From DATLXU01 sp035575515 (lineage in GTDB: Bacteria; Acidobacteriota; Blastocatellia; UBA7656): DNA of 61,738 nt. The stretch covers positions 1-61,738 of the forward strand of contig DATLXU010000058.1 of the NCBI GenBank assembly GCA_035575515.1, written 5' to 3'. Made by a program: the position numbers and the translations under genes. The notes below the pieces were generated by a model that saw nothing but the letters and a program-made list of their open reading frames with translations, searched no databases and was not told where the DNA came from. Below are positions 32,446-41,134 of this stretch, piece after piece. Numbering within the stretch: the stretch's first letter is position 1; every line of letters begins with the position of its first letter.

Positions 32446-34974
32446 TCAATCATTTTTTATCGGGTTTCTCTCATCAGCAGGTTTGTCCTCGGCACTTGCG
32501 GGCATACCGCCGTGATCGCCCTGACGGATTACGCCGCTCTGGTCGGTGTAAAAAGAGAGCTTTCCCGTTTTGCCGTATTCGATTGGCGTGGCCGTAGCCG
32601 TGTAACTGTCGCCTGAAAATTCGATCTCAAATTTGTAGCCGATGGTTTCAAAAATCGCTTCAAAGGACATTATGTGCTTGAATTCTTCAGCCGTTGGGAA
32701 TCTGTCATGCTCGATTTTGTAGCTTTTCAGTTCCTGATTAATCACGTGCAGATAGCTTTGGGCTGACATCTCGTTTCTCGGCAAGCGAGACATTTTTTCC
32801 CCGGCGGTCATCGTAGCGAACGTTTGCATGAGCAGTTTCTTGGGAACGCGAAGCTCATACACCGAACCCGCAGCGTCGGGCGTAGCCGCATAAGCTATTG
32901 GCTCAGGGTCGAAGCTGTAGCGCGCGAGAAAATCGCGCGTCTCATCATCCAGTATCTTGCTCATATCAGGCGCGCCCGGCAACATTCCTTTCACCACCGC
33001 GCTCGAAAGATAAATCTGGCCGACGGTTTCACGCGGCTGCCACTGCGTGTAGTTGTGAAAGTCGCGGTTGGTCGCTAGCGTGTCGTCTTTTGCCCGCGCG
33101 TCAATCACGCGGCGAATCGCCGCCGCGTCGTTTCCGATTATGAGGAAGTTGTTGATGAAGGCAAACGCGCTCTTGCCGTAGCTTTTGATTTCGATCTCGC
33201 CGCGTTTTTCGATTTGCGCTTTTTCGTTCGGCAGCTTAAAGCCTATTGCCTCAAACAGCGCAGGCAGCCTTGATTGAACGGCCTCTTTGTTGCGGATTGA
33301 AATCAAAAGCAGCGGACTTTTGTTTGACGATTGCGAATCGCGCGCCGTGATCCCGAAGATCATAGCAGGCAGATATTGCGCGGGAACTCCGAGGGCCACT
33401 TCGTTGCCAATCATCGCGAGCAGATCGTCTTTAAGCTTGAAGCCGATTTTTTTCTCGAACGCGGCCAGTTCCAATTCAAACTTTCGCGCGCCGACCTTCT
33501 GACGACTTTCCGCCGCGCGCGCCATCGCAATGAGCGTGTCATAGATTTGAAACGGGTCAAGCGACACGCTCACGAAAACGTCTGTGTCAGAAGGCAGATA
33601 ATAAGGCGCTTCGGAAATCTGAGCCGGGCCCGCCGCTACAAGAGGGCTAAACGGGATCGGTCGGACGAGTTTGCCGGGACCGTTTAGAACCATCGCGCGC
33701 ACGATGAGCGAATCGCTTTCGACCGTGAGGGCTGCGGCTATGGCTTCGGGCGAGTCGCCGAGTTCGAAGCTGAAATTGCCGCCTATCAGCATGGTCATCA
33801 TCACAGCGAACGGGTCGGGCGCGGGCGGCTCCGTCTTTGATGATTCGTGAGGCGCGACTGCACTAGAGCCGCCGCGCTTTTCGTCCGGCATCTTTTCAAC
33901 CGTTTTAGCCGTAGGCGGCTTTGCAGATTTCGATTGCCGGTTGGTTTTCGAGCGTGTTTGTTTTGATGATTGCGCAATCTGTGCTTGAGGCTCATTCGGC
34001 TTCGCTTCACGAGTGACTGCGTGAGGCTCGCTGACAGATTTATCGGGTGATTTCTCAGCCACAGGCAAACCTGTCTGAATGTCGGAATGCGCGACGCTCG
34101 GCGCGTCCGGTATGGCGGTCTCGTTTATGACGGTGGGAGTCGCCTGCATTGCTTGCGGAGGCGGCGGGTTGGGGTTGTTTTTTCTCTCGCGCTCATATTC
34201 TTCCATCCGCTGCTTTTTAAGTTTTTCGTTGAGCGCGGTGTCAAGATAAACGAATATCGCTTCCGACGAAAACCTATCGCGCGTCATGCGAAAGTTTGCG
34301 TCTTCCGTCATCGGCCTTTCATTTTCCGGGCGCAGCGACTTGAACTTTACCGGCGTGAGCGAGAAGGTAATCAATCGGCCAACGCGCTTTATCATCATTG
34401 ACGCAGCTAGTGATTGCGCCGATGACTGAGCAGCCGCCGCTTCCGCAGACCTGCTAGCATCGCTTCCCAAAGCGGATGTAAAAATTGAAAAGATGAGATG
34501 CTTGAGCGCAGGCTCGAATTTCTCTGCGGCGTCCTCTGTATCAAGCTCAAGGGCGAACACTGCTTCCGGGAGCGACGACTTTGCGGGCGAAGCGGCAATC
34601 ATCAGGCGCGAGTGCGACAGGGTTTCAGCATTGTCGGTGATGAATCGCAAAAGCTCGGAAAATGTCCGGGGCAACTCGCTGAACAACGGCGTAAGCGGCT
34701 CGACGAGTTCGCCAAGCCCGCCCGATCGCAGATGCTCTCCGATGTTGCGGGCTTCGATATAAATGGTGTAGCTGCCAGTTGCCAGCAGGTTGTCGAATGT
34801 GACGCCTTCCTGGTCGCGCTCCTTCTGGTCGTCGCGCGCAATGCTTTTCAATAACGATATATTAGTCCGCGACGCGGCAGGTGTGTTTCCGTAAGCATTT
34901 GGCGCCGTGGCGAACTGGGCTGTGACCAGCAAGAGAAGCGCCAGCAGCAATGCCGCCCGTCTCACCCTTTTCAT
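32446..34974 (-). CDS. Large exported protein with pilin-like C-terminus
   Basis: A protein of 842 aa of unknown function. ATG 34974 (AAAGGAA upstream) opens a signal peptide (MKRVRRAALLLALLLLVTAQF). Two globular regions (about 40-250 and 385-735) resemble DUF3352-type proteins, with repeated beta patterns such as FVSVSLDPFQIYDTLI. They are split by a low-complexity Pro/Lys/Gln region (about 255-385). The last 100 residues (SYLHVINQELKSYKIEHDRFPTAEEF ... YGKTGKLSFYTDQSGVIR) look like the globular part of type IV pseudopilins. A cell-surface or periplasmic role is likely; catalytic residues are not visible. It has an extended -10 promoter at 35006-35016. Confidence 0.78.
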   Translation of the reverse strand: MKRVRRAALLLALLLLVTAQFATAPNAYGNTPAASRTNISLLKSIARDDQKERDQEGVTFDNLLATGSYTIYIEARNIGEHLRSGGLGELVEPLTPLFSELPRTFSELLRFITDNAETLSHSRLMIAASPAKSSLPEAVFALELDTEDAAEKFEPALKHLIFSIFTSALGSDASRSAEAAAAQSSAQSLAASMMIKRVGRLITFSLTPVKFKSLRPENERPMTEDANFRMTRDRFSSEAIFVYLDTALNEKLKKQRMEEYERERKNNPNPPPPQAMQATPTVINETAIPDAPSVAHSDIQTGLPVAEKSPDKSVSEPHAVTREAKPNEPQAQIAQSSKQTRSKTNRQSKSAKPPTAKTVEKMPDEKRGGSSAVAPHESSKTEPPAPDPFAVMMTMLIGGNFSFELGDSPEAIAAALTVESDSLIVRAMVLNGPGKLVRPIPFSPLVAAGPAQISEAPYYLPSDTDVFVSVSLDPFQIYDTLIAMARAAESRQKVGARKFELELAAFEKKIGFKLKDDLLAMIGNEVALGVPAQYLPAMIFGITARDSQSSNKSPLLLISIRNKEAVQSRLPALFEAIGFKLPNEKAQIEKRGEIEIKSYGKSAFAFINNFLIIGNDAAAIRRVIDARAKDDTLATNRDFHNYTQWQPRETVGQIYLSSAVVKGMLPGAPDMSKILDDETRDFLARYSFDPEPIAYAATPDAAGSVYELRVPKKLLMQTFATMTAGEKMSRLPRNEMSAQSYLHVINQELKSYKIEHDRFPTAEEFKHIMSFEAIFETIGYKFEIEFSGDSYTATATPIEYGKTGKLSFYTDQSGVIRQGDHGGMPASAEDKPADERNPIKND

Positions 34975-35005
34975 GACTTTTCCTTTCAGGACGCTTGCTG
35001 CGCGC

Positions 35006-35016
35006 ATAATAGCACA
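35006..35016 (-). promoter_or_regulatory. Extended -10 promoter of the large exported protein gene
   Basis: On the minus strand TGTGCTATTAT, with TATTAT as the -10 and a TGn extension, about 30 bases before ATG 34974. Confidence 0.5.
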
Positions 35017-35194
35017 ATGGCCCTAAACCCGCAGCCGCTAAGTTGATAGCCGATACAAAGTTTCGGCTCCGGCCCGGCCTTCGATGGACGGCTGTCTATG
35101 GCCAGGATCGAGGAATTTCAAGACATTTTCAATAGAAACCGAAGTTTAGCCTATAGCAAACTGACACTTTTATTTGCTTTCGCAGGAGGCTCGA

Positions 35195-35223
35195 TTCACC
35201 ATAAGGGAAAGCTCTGGTATATT
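35195..35223 (+). promoter_or_regulatory. Candidate promoter of a small RNA
   Basis: TTCACC (35195-35200), a 17-bp spacer and TATATT (35218-35223). It lies about 140 bases before a strong terminator with no credible ORF between. Confidence 0.4.
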
Positions 35224-35229
35224 GCAGTC

Positions 35230-35370
35230 AACTCGGCAACCATGAGGGAATTTGGATTGTGGCTGTCAAATAACCTCCTCTTCTTCTCTGGTTGAGGGAC
35301 ACAACCATTGAAGGGACGCAGAAAAAACGGAAGGAAAACTCGCCCGAGTAATCCTTCCGTTATTTTTTTT
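35230..35370 (+). ncRNA. Candidate small RNA with a CU-rich seed
   Basis: A predicted RNA of about 140 nt bounded by a plausible promoter and a strong intrinsic terminator, with no good ORF. It contains a pyrimidine run CCTCCTCTTCTTCTCT (about 35274-35289) complementary to purine-rich ribosome sites. A hairpin TGGTTG/CAACCA (35289-35307) follows, then the terminator stem. Such CU-rich loops are used by many non-enteric small RNAs to pair with Shine-Dalgarno sequences. No known RNA family was recognised. Confidence 0.35.
35326..35370 (+). terminator. Strong Rho-independent terminator
   Basis: A 10-bp perfect stem AACGGAAGGA (35326-35335) / TCCTTCCGTT (35352-35361) is followed by ATTTTTTTT. 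No protein gene reads into it from the left, which supports a small RNA upstream. Confidence 0.85.
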
Positions 35371-35506
35371 GTTTTCTCCTGATAATCCAGCCTTTCAAAT
35401 CCTCCGTGAAAGCCTCAGCAACGTATATTCAGCTCGATAAACCTGCGGCGAAGGCTTGCCTTGAAATGCGCGGCTGGCCTCGCCTATACTCTATTGTCCG
35501 GCATTC

Positions 35507-35588
35507 GGAGGGGTATCCTAATGGTAAGGAAGCGGTCTTGAAAACCGCCGGGCGAAAGCCCTTGCAGGTTCGAGTCCTGTCCCCTCCG
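35507..35588 (+). tRNA. tRNA-Ser(TGA)
   Basis: The acceptor stem GGAGGGG (35507-35513) pairs with CCCCTCC (35581-35587), discriminator G at 35588. The anticodon stem-loop GCGGT-CTTGAAA-ACCGC gives anticodon TGA at 35539-35541. A long variable arm GGGC-GAAA-GCCC, typical of tRNA-Ser, and the T-loop TTCGAGT are present. CCA is not encoded. The 3' end lies 2 bp from the stop of the converging M16 gene. Confidence 0.96.
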
Positions 35589-35590
35589 CC

Positions 35591-37087
35591 TTACTTCATG
35601 CGCTTTCCCTGAGTGTCGAATAGTTCAACAGGGCCAAGCGTCGAGAGGTCCTTTCTCAGCTTCGCCGCGTCGCCCACAACTACAATAGTAGCATTATCAC
35701 TCATCATGTACTTGCGCGCGACGGCCTGCACCTGATCAGCGGTCACGGCTTCGATTCGCGCGCGATAAGTTTTAAGATAATCGGCTCCAAGTCCGAATAG
35801 GCGGGCCTGAATCATCTGGTCCGCGATGCCGCCTTGGGTCGAAAGCTCTAGCGAGAATAATCCAGTCAAATAGTTCTTCGCATTCTGCAATTCTTCCATC
35901 CCGACCTTTTCGTTGCGCAGGCGGTCAAGCTCGGCGAGCATCTCTTTTATCGCCGCAAGCGTGGCTTCCGCGCGCGTCTCTGAAGAAGCGAAAAAAGTTC
36001 CTGCCTCCTTGAACGCGCTTACCGTGCTCGATACATCGTATGTGTAGCCCTTCTTCTCTCGGACGTTCAAAAAGAGCCGCGAGCCTGTGCCCGCGCCAAG
36101 CACGGCATTTGCAACCATCAGCGGAAAAAAATCCGCGTGCGCGCGGGCAACCGCAAGGCCGCCTATACGAAAATCGGCTTGCTCCGAGCCGGGCCGGTCA
36201 ATCAAATAAACGCGCCGCGCCGTCGGCTTAGGCATGGCCTGTATTTTGCCACCGGCTATTGCTCGTCGCGGCTCTTTCCATTTGCCGAAGACCATGCGCA
36301 GCTTCGCTTCAATCTTAGTTGCGTCGAAATCGCCCGCGATGACTATGACCGCGCTCGAAGGCGTGTAATTGTTTCTGTAAAAGTTCAGTAGTTTCGTTCT
36401 GGTGATTGCTCGCACCGCTTCAGGAGTCGGCGCAATGACCGCATAAGGATGGTGCGAGCCGTAAACGACGTGATTGAATCGCTCGCGCACAAGAAAAGCC
36501 GGGTCTTGACGTTCGACCGCGAGGCTCTCGACGCGATTGTTTTTATAAAGCGCGATTTCTTTTTGAGGAAATGTCGGGCGCAGCAGTGCGTCGCCTATCA
36601 GATCAATCATTCGCTCAATGTTTTCGGAGATGACCGAAGCAGTTACTTCAGCGAAGTCGTCGTTTGCCGATGAAGCGATACGTCCGCCAATCGTTTCAAT
36701 CTCGCGCGCAAGTTGCTCGCTGGTGCGCAAGCCCGCGCCTTCCGTTATTAGTTCAGCAGTCGCTTCGGCGAGCGCCACTTGATGAGTAAAGCTGTTCAGA
36801 TCACCATACGGGGTCAGCATTAGCGGAATGCCGATTTCGATAGTGGCTATGGGCGCGCGATGGTCTTCAACTATAACGAGCGTGAGACCGTTGCCGAGCC
36901 TCGCTTCGCGCGATGCGGGAAGATTGAACGGACGAGGCGGGCCTGGACGCGGCGGCTGCTTTCGCCAGCTTTCATCTTGAAGCGACAGCCATCCTGCGCT
37001 GCCTGTCGAGACAAGCCCGCTTACTATCAAAACAGCAATGAGCGAGATTATCAGCGATAGCCTTGTGCGCGATCTAGTCATCTTCAT
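35591..37087 (-). CDS. M16 peptidase-like subunit lacking the zinc motif
   Basis: A protein of 498 aa with a signal peptide and a Pro-rich linker (RKQPPRPGPPRPFNLP), then two M16 halves. Where active members have HxxEH, this one reads LAEATAELITEG, so it cannot bind catalytic zinc. The substrate-binding half is intact (GAGTGSRLFLNVREKKGYTYDVSS). Such proteins pair with an active M16B subunit to form a heterodimer, as in mitochondrial processing peptidase. The active partner is encoded 73 bp upstream in the same direction. It is periplasmic or membrane-anchored by its N-terminal helix. Confidence 0.9.
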   Translation of the reverse strand: MKMTRSRTRLSLIISLIAVLIVSGLVSTGSAGWLSLQDESWRKQPPRPGPPRPFNLPASREARLGNGLTLVIVEDHRAPIATIEIGIPLMLTPYGDLNSFTHQVALAEATAELITEGAGLRTSEQLAREIETIGGRIASSANDDFAEVTASVISENIERMIDLIGDALLRPTFPQKEIALYKNNRVESLAVERQDPAFLVRERFNHVVYGSHHPYAVIAPTPEAVRAITRTKLLNFYRNNYTPSSAVIVIAGDFDATKIEAKLRMVFGKWKEPRRAIAGGKIQAMPKPTARRVYLIDRPGSEQADFRIGGLAVARAHADFFPLMVANAVLGAGTGSRLFLNVREKKGYTYDVSSTVSAFKEAGTFFASSETRAEATLAAIKEMLAELDRLRNEKVGMEELQNAKNYLTGLFSLELSTQGGIADQMIQARLFGLGADYLKTYRARIEAVTADQVQAVARKYMMSDNATIVVVGDAAKLRKDLSTLGPVELFDTQGKRMK

Positions 37088-37160
37088 AAACGCGGGGCTT
37101 CAATCACACCGAATATAAACTCTGTGACTGAAAGCGCCTCTTCTGTTCATCATTCATCGT

Positions 37161-38534
37161 TCAGCGTTGCGCGTTATCTTTCGCAGGCTTGATGTATAGA
37201 ACCGCCGTGTTCAATTCGGCGAAGTATTTGCGTGCAGCGTCGCGCACCTGTTCGGGCGTGACCGCAAGATAACGATCAAGCTCGGTGTTAATTAGCGACG
37301 GGTCGCCATCGAACATTGTGAACTCTGCGAGCGCGAGCGCGCGGCCAAGCGCGGATTGAAGGCTCGTGCATTCGATTTCGCTTATGCAGATGAAGCGATC
37401 CAGCCGGAGCTGATTTTTTGCCTTTTTCAATTCATCAACACCAACGCCTTCTTTTTTCACGCGCTCAATTTCGGTTTCGATGATTGATCTAACAAGCTCG
37501 CTTTTCACGTTCGATTTGTGAATCGTAAAGACGGCGAGCTGGCCCGGCCCGCGCCGCCCTTCTAGCGTGCCCTGAACTTCCAATGATACGGCTCGCTTCT
37601 TCACAAGGCTTTGATAAAGCCGCGAGCTGTCGCCATCAAAAAGAATTGATTTCAGCAGCGCGATTGCGTACCAGTCTCTAGTGCGCCGCGCAGGTATCTT
37701 CCAGGCAATCGCAACAGCGGGCGTTTCAGCAAGCGTGTCTGTAGCCGTGCGTTCGCGCGTGACTACTCCATCAGGCTCGGTCACATCAACCGCTGGCGGA
37801 GTTTTTTGCCTCGGAATCGAATCGAAGTATTTATGCACAAGGGCTTCGGCCCGCGCCTCGTCAATGTCGCCGACTATCGTGAGCACGGCGTTGTTCGGCG
37901 CATAGTAGGTGTCGAAAAAACTCTTAACGTCTTCGATGGTCGCTGCATCGAGGTCTTCCATCGAGCCGATAGTCGGGTGGGCGTTCGTCCAGTTGTGAAA
38001 GACCATCTCGTCCATCTTCAGGAGCGCGGGCCAGTAGGCTTGATTGTCGTAGCTCAACCGCTTCTCTTCTTTGACGGCTTCTTTCTGGTTCTGCAAGTTT
38101 TCGGGAGTGATGCGCAGCGAGCGCATGCGGTCGCTTTCAAGCCACAGCGCAAGCTCAAGCTGATTCGAGGGCAGCAACTCGTAATAGTCAGTGTAATCGG
38201 CGTGGGTCTCGCCGTTCATTATGCCGCCATTCGATTCGATGTACCTGAAATGTTCGGCCTTGCCGACGTTCTCAGAACCCTGAAACATCATGTGCTCAAA
38301 CAGGTGGGCAAAACCTGAACGGCCTTTGACTTCGTTGCGCGAGCCGACGTCGTAATAGACCGCGACCGCAACGACAGGAGCCGCGTGATCTTCCGACAGC
38401 ACGACGCGCAATCCGTTGTCGAGTTGAAATTCCTTGAAGAAAACTTTGAACGACTCTGCGCTGACAACTGATTGACTCGCGCCCGCAAGCAGAGCAAATG
38501 ACAGCAGAATAACCAGGACTCTTTTCGCGTGCAT
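37161..38534 (-). CDS. M16B zinc metallopeptidase, catalytic subunit
   Basis: An exported peptidase of 457 aa (signal peptide MHAKRVLVILLSFALLAGASQSV). The inverted zinc motif HLFEH (about residues 73-77) and the downstream Glu ligand in EAVKEEKR (about 150) are present, as is the second-half motif YQSLVKKRAVS. It belongs to the pitrilysin/MPP group that degrades peptides or processes precursors. The gene just downstream encodes the matching inactive subunit. Its upstream region is occupied by heptamer fold-back E, so promoter elements may lie inside or beyond the repeat. Confidence 0.92.
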   Translation of the reverse strand: MHAKRVLVILLSFALLAGASQSVVSAESFKVFFKEFQLDNGLRVVLSEDHAAPVVAVAVYYDVGSRNEVKGRSGFAHLFEHMMFQGSENVGKAEHFRYIESNGGIMNGETHADYTDYYELLPSNQLELALWLESDRMRSLRITPENLQNQKEAVKEEKRLSYDNQAYWPALLKMDEMVFHNWTNAHPTIGSMEDLDAATIEDVKSFFDTYYAPNNAVLTIVGDIDEARAEALVHKYFDSIPRQKTPPAVDVTEPDGVVTRERTATDTLAETPAVAIAWKIPARRTRDWYAIALLKSILFDGDSSRLYQSLVKKRAVSLEVQGTLEGRRGPGQLAVFTIHKSNVKSELVRSIIETEIERVKKEGVGVDELKKAKNQLRLDRFICISEIECTSLQSALGRALALAEFTMFDGDPSLINTELDRYLAVTPEQVRDAARKYFAELNTAVLYIKPAKDNAQR

Positions 38535-38544
38535 AGGCTCTTAT

Positions 38545-38653
38545 CAGTCCGTAGTCCATAGTCCTAAGACAAAGCCATGAAAACGGCTCTGAGAGCCAGT
38601 TTCAAGGCAACCACTCATTTGCCTTCTGACCTCGGACTACGGACTTACCGACT
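38545..38653. repeat. Heptamer fold-back element E with a palindrome in its loop
   Basis: Left units CAGTCCG, TAGTCCA, TAGTCCT (38545-38565). Right side 38626-38653, where GGACTACGGACT (38634-38645) is the exact complement of 38546-38557. The loop contains a GGCTC..GAGCC palindrome (38580-38602). Read leftward, the right side provides the last codons and the TAA stop (38645-38647) of the propeller gene. The left side ends about 10 bp before the M16B start codon. Confidence 0.85.
38580..38602. repeat. GGCTC..GAGCC palindrome, copy 3
   Basis: AAAACGGCTCTGAGAGCC followed by AGTTT, in the loop of heptamer element E. CAAGGCAACC follows it, a flank that recurs inverted before copy 4. Confidence 0.7.
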
Positions 38654-40936
38654 ATTCGTTCCCGCGCTCACGGTGACTTTGCTCGTGCCGACGTTCGAGC
38701 TTGAATCGGCGCAGCGGAATGCTATGACGTGTTCGCCCGGCTTATCGAATGTCACGCGCACTTTGAAGCTCTCGTGAGCCGAATCGGCAATGCCATCCGC
38801 AGGAAAGATCAACTGCCACGCGCCGCCGTCAACGCTGTACTCGCCGCGAATGATTCGACTCGTCGCATCCGTCGCGTCAAACGTCACTTCAGCGGTCTGG
38901 CCTGTGATTGAAGGGTTGCTCGCTTTAATCGCAGGCGGCGTGTTGTCTATCTCAACTGCGTCGGTCGTGCGCTCGTCCGTGAGGGCCATCCCCGCCGGGT
39001 TGCTTGGCTCGTCGCTCGCCGTTACCTTGAAGAAGTACGCGCCGTCGGGCAGGCGGTTGCCGTCAATCGTGTAGTAAGTCTGCGAGATTTTGCTTGCCAG
39101 CACATGCCAGACTGCGTCGTTAATCGCCCTGTAATAGATCGTATAAGCGAGCGTGTCGTCGTTCGGGTCGCTCGCCTGCCATTGAAGCGTGCGCGCTCCT
39201 TTTTGAAAGAAGCGGCGCGGCGGCACGTTCGCCACTACGCCGAACAGTTGAGGGTCGAGTCCCGAAGAAGAAATTGAAGGATCAATCGCAATCGGCGTCT
39301 CTTGAAGGGCGATGCCCGGAGCGAGCACGCTCACCGATGTCACGTCGGGCGCTTGATTGCTCGGCAGGTATGCGATGGCGACTGATTGAAGCTGCGCCGC
39401 CGAGCTTGCGCTGACATCAGTGGTATTCTTATTCGAGCCGCCGCTCAATTTTATGCCGCCGCCCGAAGGCGCATTCAGGTTGGGACCGCGCCGAAGCGTC
39501 GCGCGCCATTGAATGAATCGAGCGCGCGGGCTTGTTATCTGGTCGCCCGAAGGATTCCTGTAAGGCGTGGACCAGTCGCTCCAGGTCGCATCGGGGCTTT
39601 CGGTGTTGCCGCTGCGCGTTTGAATCTCGACGTTGCCCGCGCTGCGCCACGTGATCACACCCCACGCGCCGCCGAACTTCGTGTCGCGCACGGTCGAAAC
39701 GTAAGTGCCTTCATTTGCAGGCTCGCGGCCAATGCGGTAGAGACGACCGAGATTGCTCGATGTGGCATAAAGGTTATCGCCAACGGCGAAGATAGTCGAC
39801 GTCTGATCTTCAGGCGATTGAATCAAAAGAGTGTAGGAGCGGTCCGGCGCGATTTGATAGATGCGCCCCTTGTTGCCCGTGCCCAAAAGCACTCGGCCAT
39901 CTGCCAGAGGCTTCAGCCCGAAGCCCACCGTGTCATTCGAGCGCCAGTAAACCTGATTGCCTCCGTCGGCAAGTATGCGAAAGACAGCGCTTCTTGATCC
40001 ATCAGCTTTGCTCGCGCTCTGCGATTGATTGAGCGCGCCAGAAACGTCAATAGGCTGCGCGCTGGTCACGTCCTGTTCGCCCGACGATGAAATCGTAATC
40101 ACGGCTTCGCCTGAAACGCTTGCCGAAGGCGTGCTGGCGCTGGATTGCTTTTGTGCGCCGCCCTGCTGATTGATGCCGAGCGCGAAGATGGAACCATCAT
40201 TTGCGACAGATAAGGAATGAATCTCCTGCATCGGTGAATCGAACATTGCAAAGAGCTTGCCGTCGCGCCCAACTCGCAGCACTAATCCTGACGGATCAGT
40301 TCCGGCAAGCAAGTTGCCGCTTCGGTCAATCACAAGCGAGACGATGTTCGTCTCATTGGTGTCGGCAAGCACAACCCCTTTGCCCGTTGCGTCAATCTTA
40401 TAAATCACTCCCTTATCGCCCGTGCCCGCGTAGAGCGTCGAGGTGCTCGCGTCGAACGCAAGCGACCAGATGTATTTATCGGGCGGATCGTAAAAGACTG
40501 ATGATTGACCGGCAGGCGTTATCTTATAAATCTTCCCGTCGGGCGAAGTGCCAGCGTAGAGATTCCCCTGCGCGTCTGTTGCAAGCGCCGTCACGTCGAG
40601 TTCTTCCGCGTCGTAAAGCAATCGGCCCGCACCCGTTGCATCAACTTTGAATATGCGCCCTTCGTGGCCCGTGCCGAGATAGATATTTCCTGCGGCGTCG
40701 GTCGCGCTCGACCAGATGTAGGCTTCTTTCGTGTCAAAGACCTGCGTGAAAGCGGGCGCAAGCATTATATTTCCGTTTTCAGCAATCGAGATGCCGCGCG
40801 CGTCGCCTTTAATCACATCTTCCTGCTTCGACACTTCCCAGAACATGGGGCCGCTTGCCAGCGCCGCGCCGCCAGAGAGCGCAAATAGAGTCGCGAAGAA
40901 GATTGTTTTCATTAGGGCAGATGATTTGAACATCAC
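38645..40936 (-). CDS. Exported beta-propeller protein with Fn3-like C-terminus
   Basis: A protein of 763 aa. The signal peptide (MKTIFFATLFALSGGAALASG) starts at the first or ninth codon; GGAAGG lies about 12 bases upstream. Residues 50-400 hold at least six propeller blades of the form NLYAGTSPDGKIYKI or TLYAGTGDKGVIYKID. A jelly-roll or discoidin-like segment (about 410-480) follows, then an Fn3/Ig-like region (about 590-760: DPNDDTLAYTIYYRAINDAVW). The last residues TNSR and the stop derive from heptamer element E. It is probably a periplasmic or surface binding protein. It lies between peptidase genes, but no enzyme activity can be assigned. Confidence 0.82.
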   Translation of the reverse strand: MMFKSSALMKTIFFATLFALSGGAALASGPMFWEVSKQEDVIKGDARGISIAENGNIMLAPAFTQVFDTKEAYIWSSATDAAGNIYLGTGHEGRIFKVDATGAGRLLYDAEELDVTALATDAQGNLYAGTSPDGKIYKITPAGQSSVFYDPPDKYIWSLAFDASTSTLYAGTGDKGVIYKIDATGKGVVLADTNETNIVSLVIDRSGNLLAGTDPSGLVLRVGRDGKLFAMFDSPMQEIHSLSVANDGSIFALGINQQGGAQKQSSASTPSASVSGEAVITISSSGEQDVTSAQPIDVSGALNQSQSASKADGSRSAVFRILADGGNQVYWRSNDTVGFGLKPLADGRVLLGTGNKGRIYQIAPDRSYTLLIQSPEDQTSTIFAVGDNLYATSSNLGRLYRIGREPANEGTYVSTVRDTKFGGAWGVITWRSAGNVEIQTRSGNTESPDATWSDWSTPYRNPSGDQITSPRARFIQWRATLRRGPNLNAPSGGGIKLSGGSNKNTTDVSASSAAQLQSVAIAYLPSNQAPDVTSVSVLAPGIALQETPIAIDPSISSSGLDPQLFGVVANVPPRRFFQKGARTLQWQASDPNDDTLAYTIYYRAINDAVWHVLASKISQTYYTIDGNRLPDGAYFFKVTASDEPSNPAGMALTDERTTDAVEIDNTPPAIKASNPSITGQTAEVTFDATDATSRIIRGEYSVDGGAWQLIFPADGIADSAHESFKVRVTFDKPGEHVIAFRCADSSSNVGTSKVTVSAGTNSR

Positions 40937-40955
40937 AAGTATCCTTCCTTCGGTT

Positions 40956-41030
40956 GTCCTTTGTCACTGGTCATTTGCGGTAGATAAAGCTTATTGCTGT
41001 TTCCAGTGACAAAGAACTGATGACAAATAT
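40956..41030. repeat. Heptamer fold-back element G
   Basis: Left units GTCCTTT, GTCACTG, GTCATTT (40956-40976). The right side contains CCAGTGACAAA (41003-41013), the exact complement of 40960-40970, again in 7-bp register. It lies between the propeller gene's start and the terminator of the S55 peptidase gene. Confidence 0.75.
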
Positions 41031-41053
41031 AAAAGCCCGCAACTCGCGCGGGC
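41022..41053 (-). terminator. Terminator of the S55 peptidase gene
   Basis: On the minus strand GCCCGC-GCGAGTT-GCGGGC is followed by TTTTATATTTG. It lies about 80 bases after the stop of the S55 gene. The T-rich tail overlaps the edge of heptamer element G. Confidence 0.7.
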
Positions 41054-41134
41054 CTTTCTCGGTTTTGGTTATGGCGGTGATGCGAGTCAGCCGCTGTCAA
41101 TTCTATCATCAAAAGATTCGCCCGACCGCTCGCG

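Larger units (their letters stand above)
34975..35506. other. Intergenic region between the large exported protein and tRNA-Ser
   Basis: The left end carries the promoter of the leftward large gene. The centre (about 35100-35380) is noticeably AT-rich, ends in a strong rightward terminator and probably encodes a small RNA. The remaining 130 bp before the tRNA hold no recognisable feature. A 65-codon ORF at 35098-35295 lacks a ribosome site and is not accepted as a gene. Confidence 0.6.

Noticed and set aside
35098..35295. 65-codon ORF before the terminator
   Set aside because: No ribosome site, no recognisable motif, and it spans the small-RNA promoter candidate.
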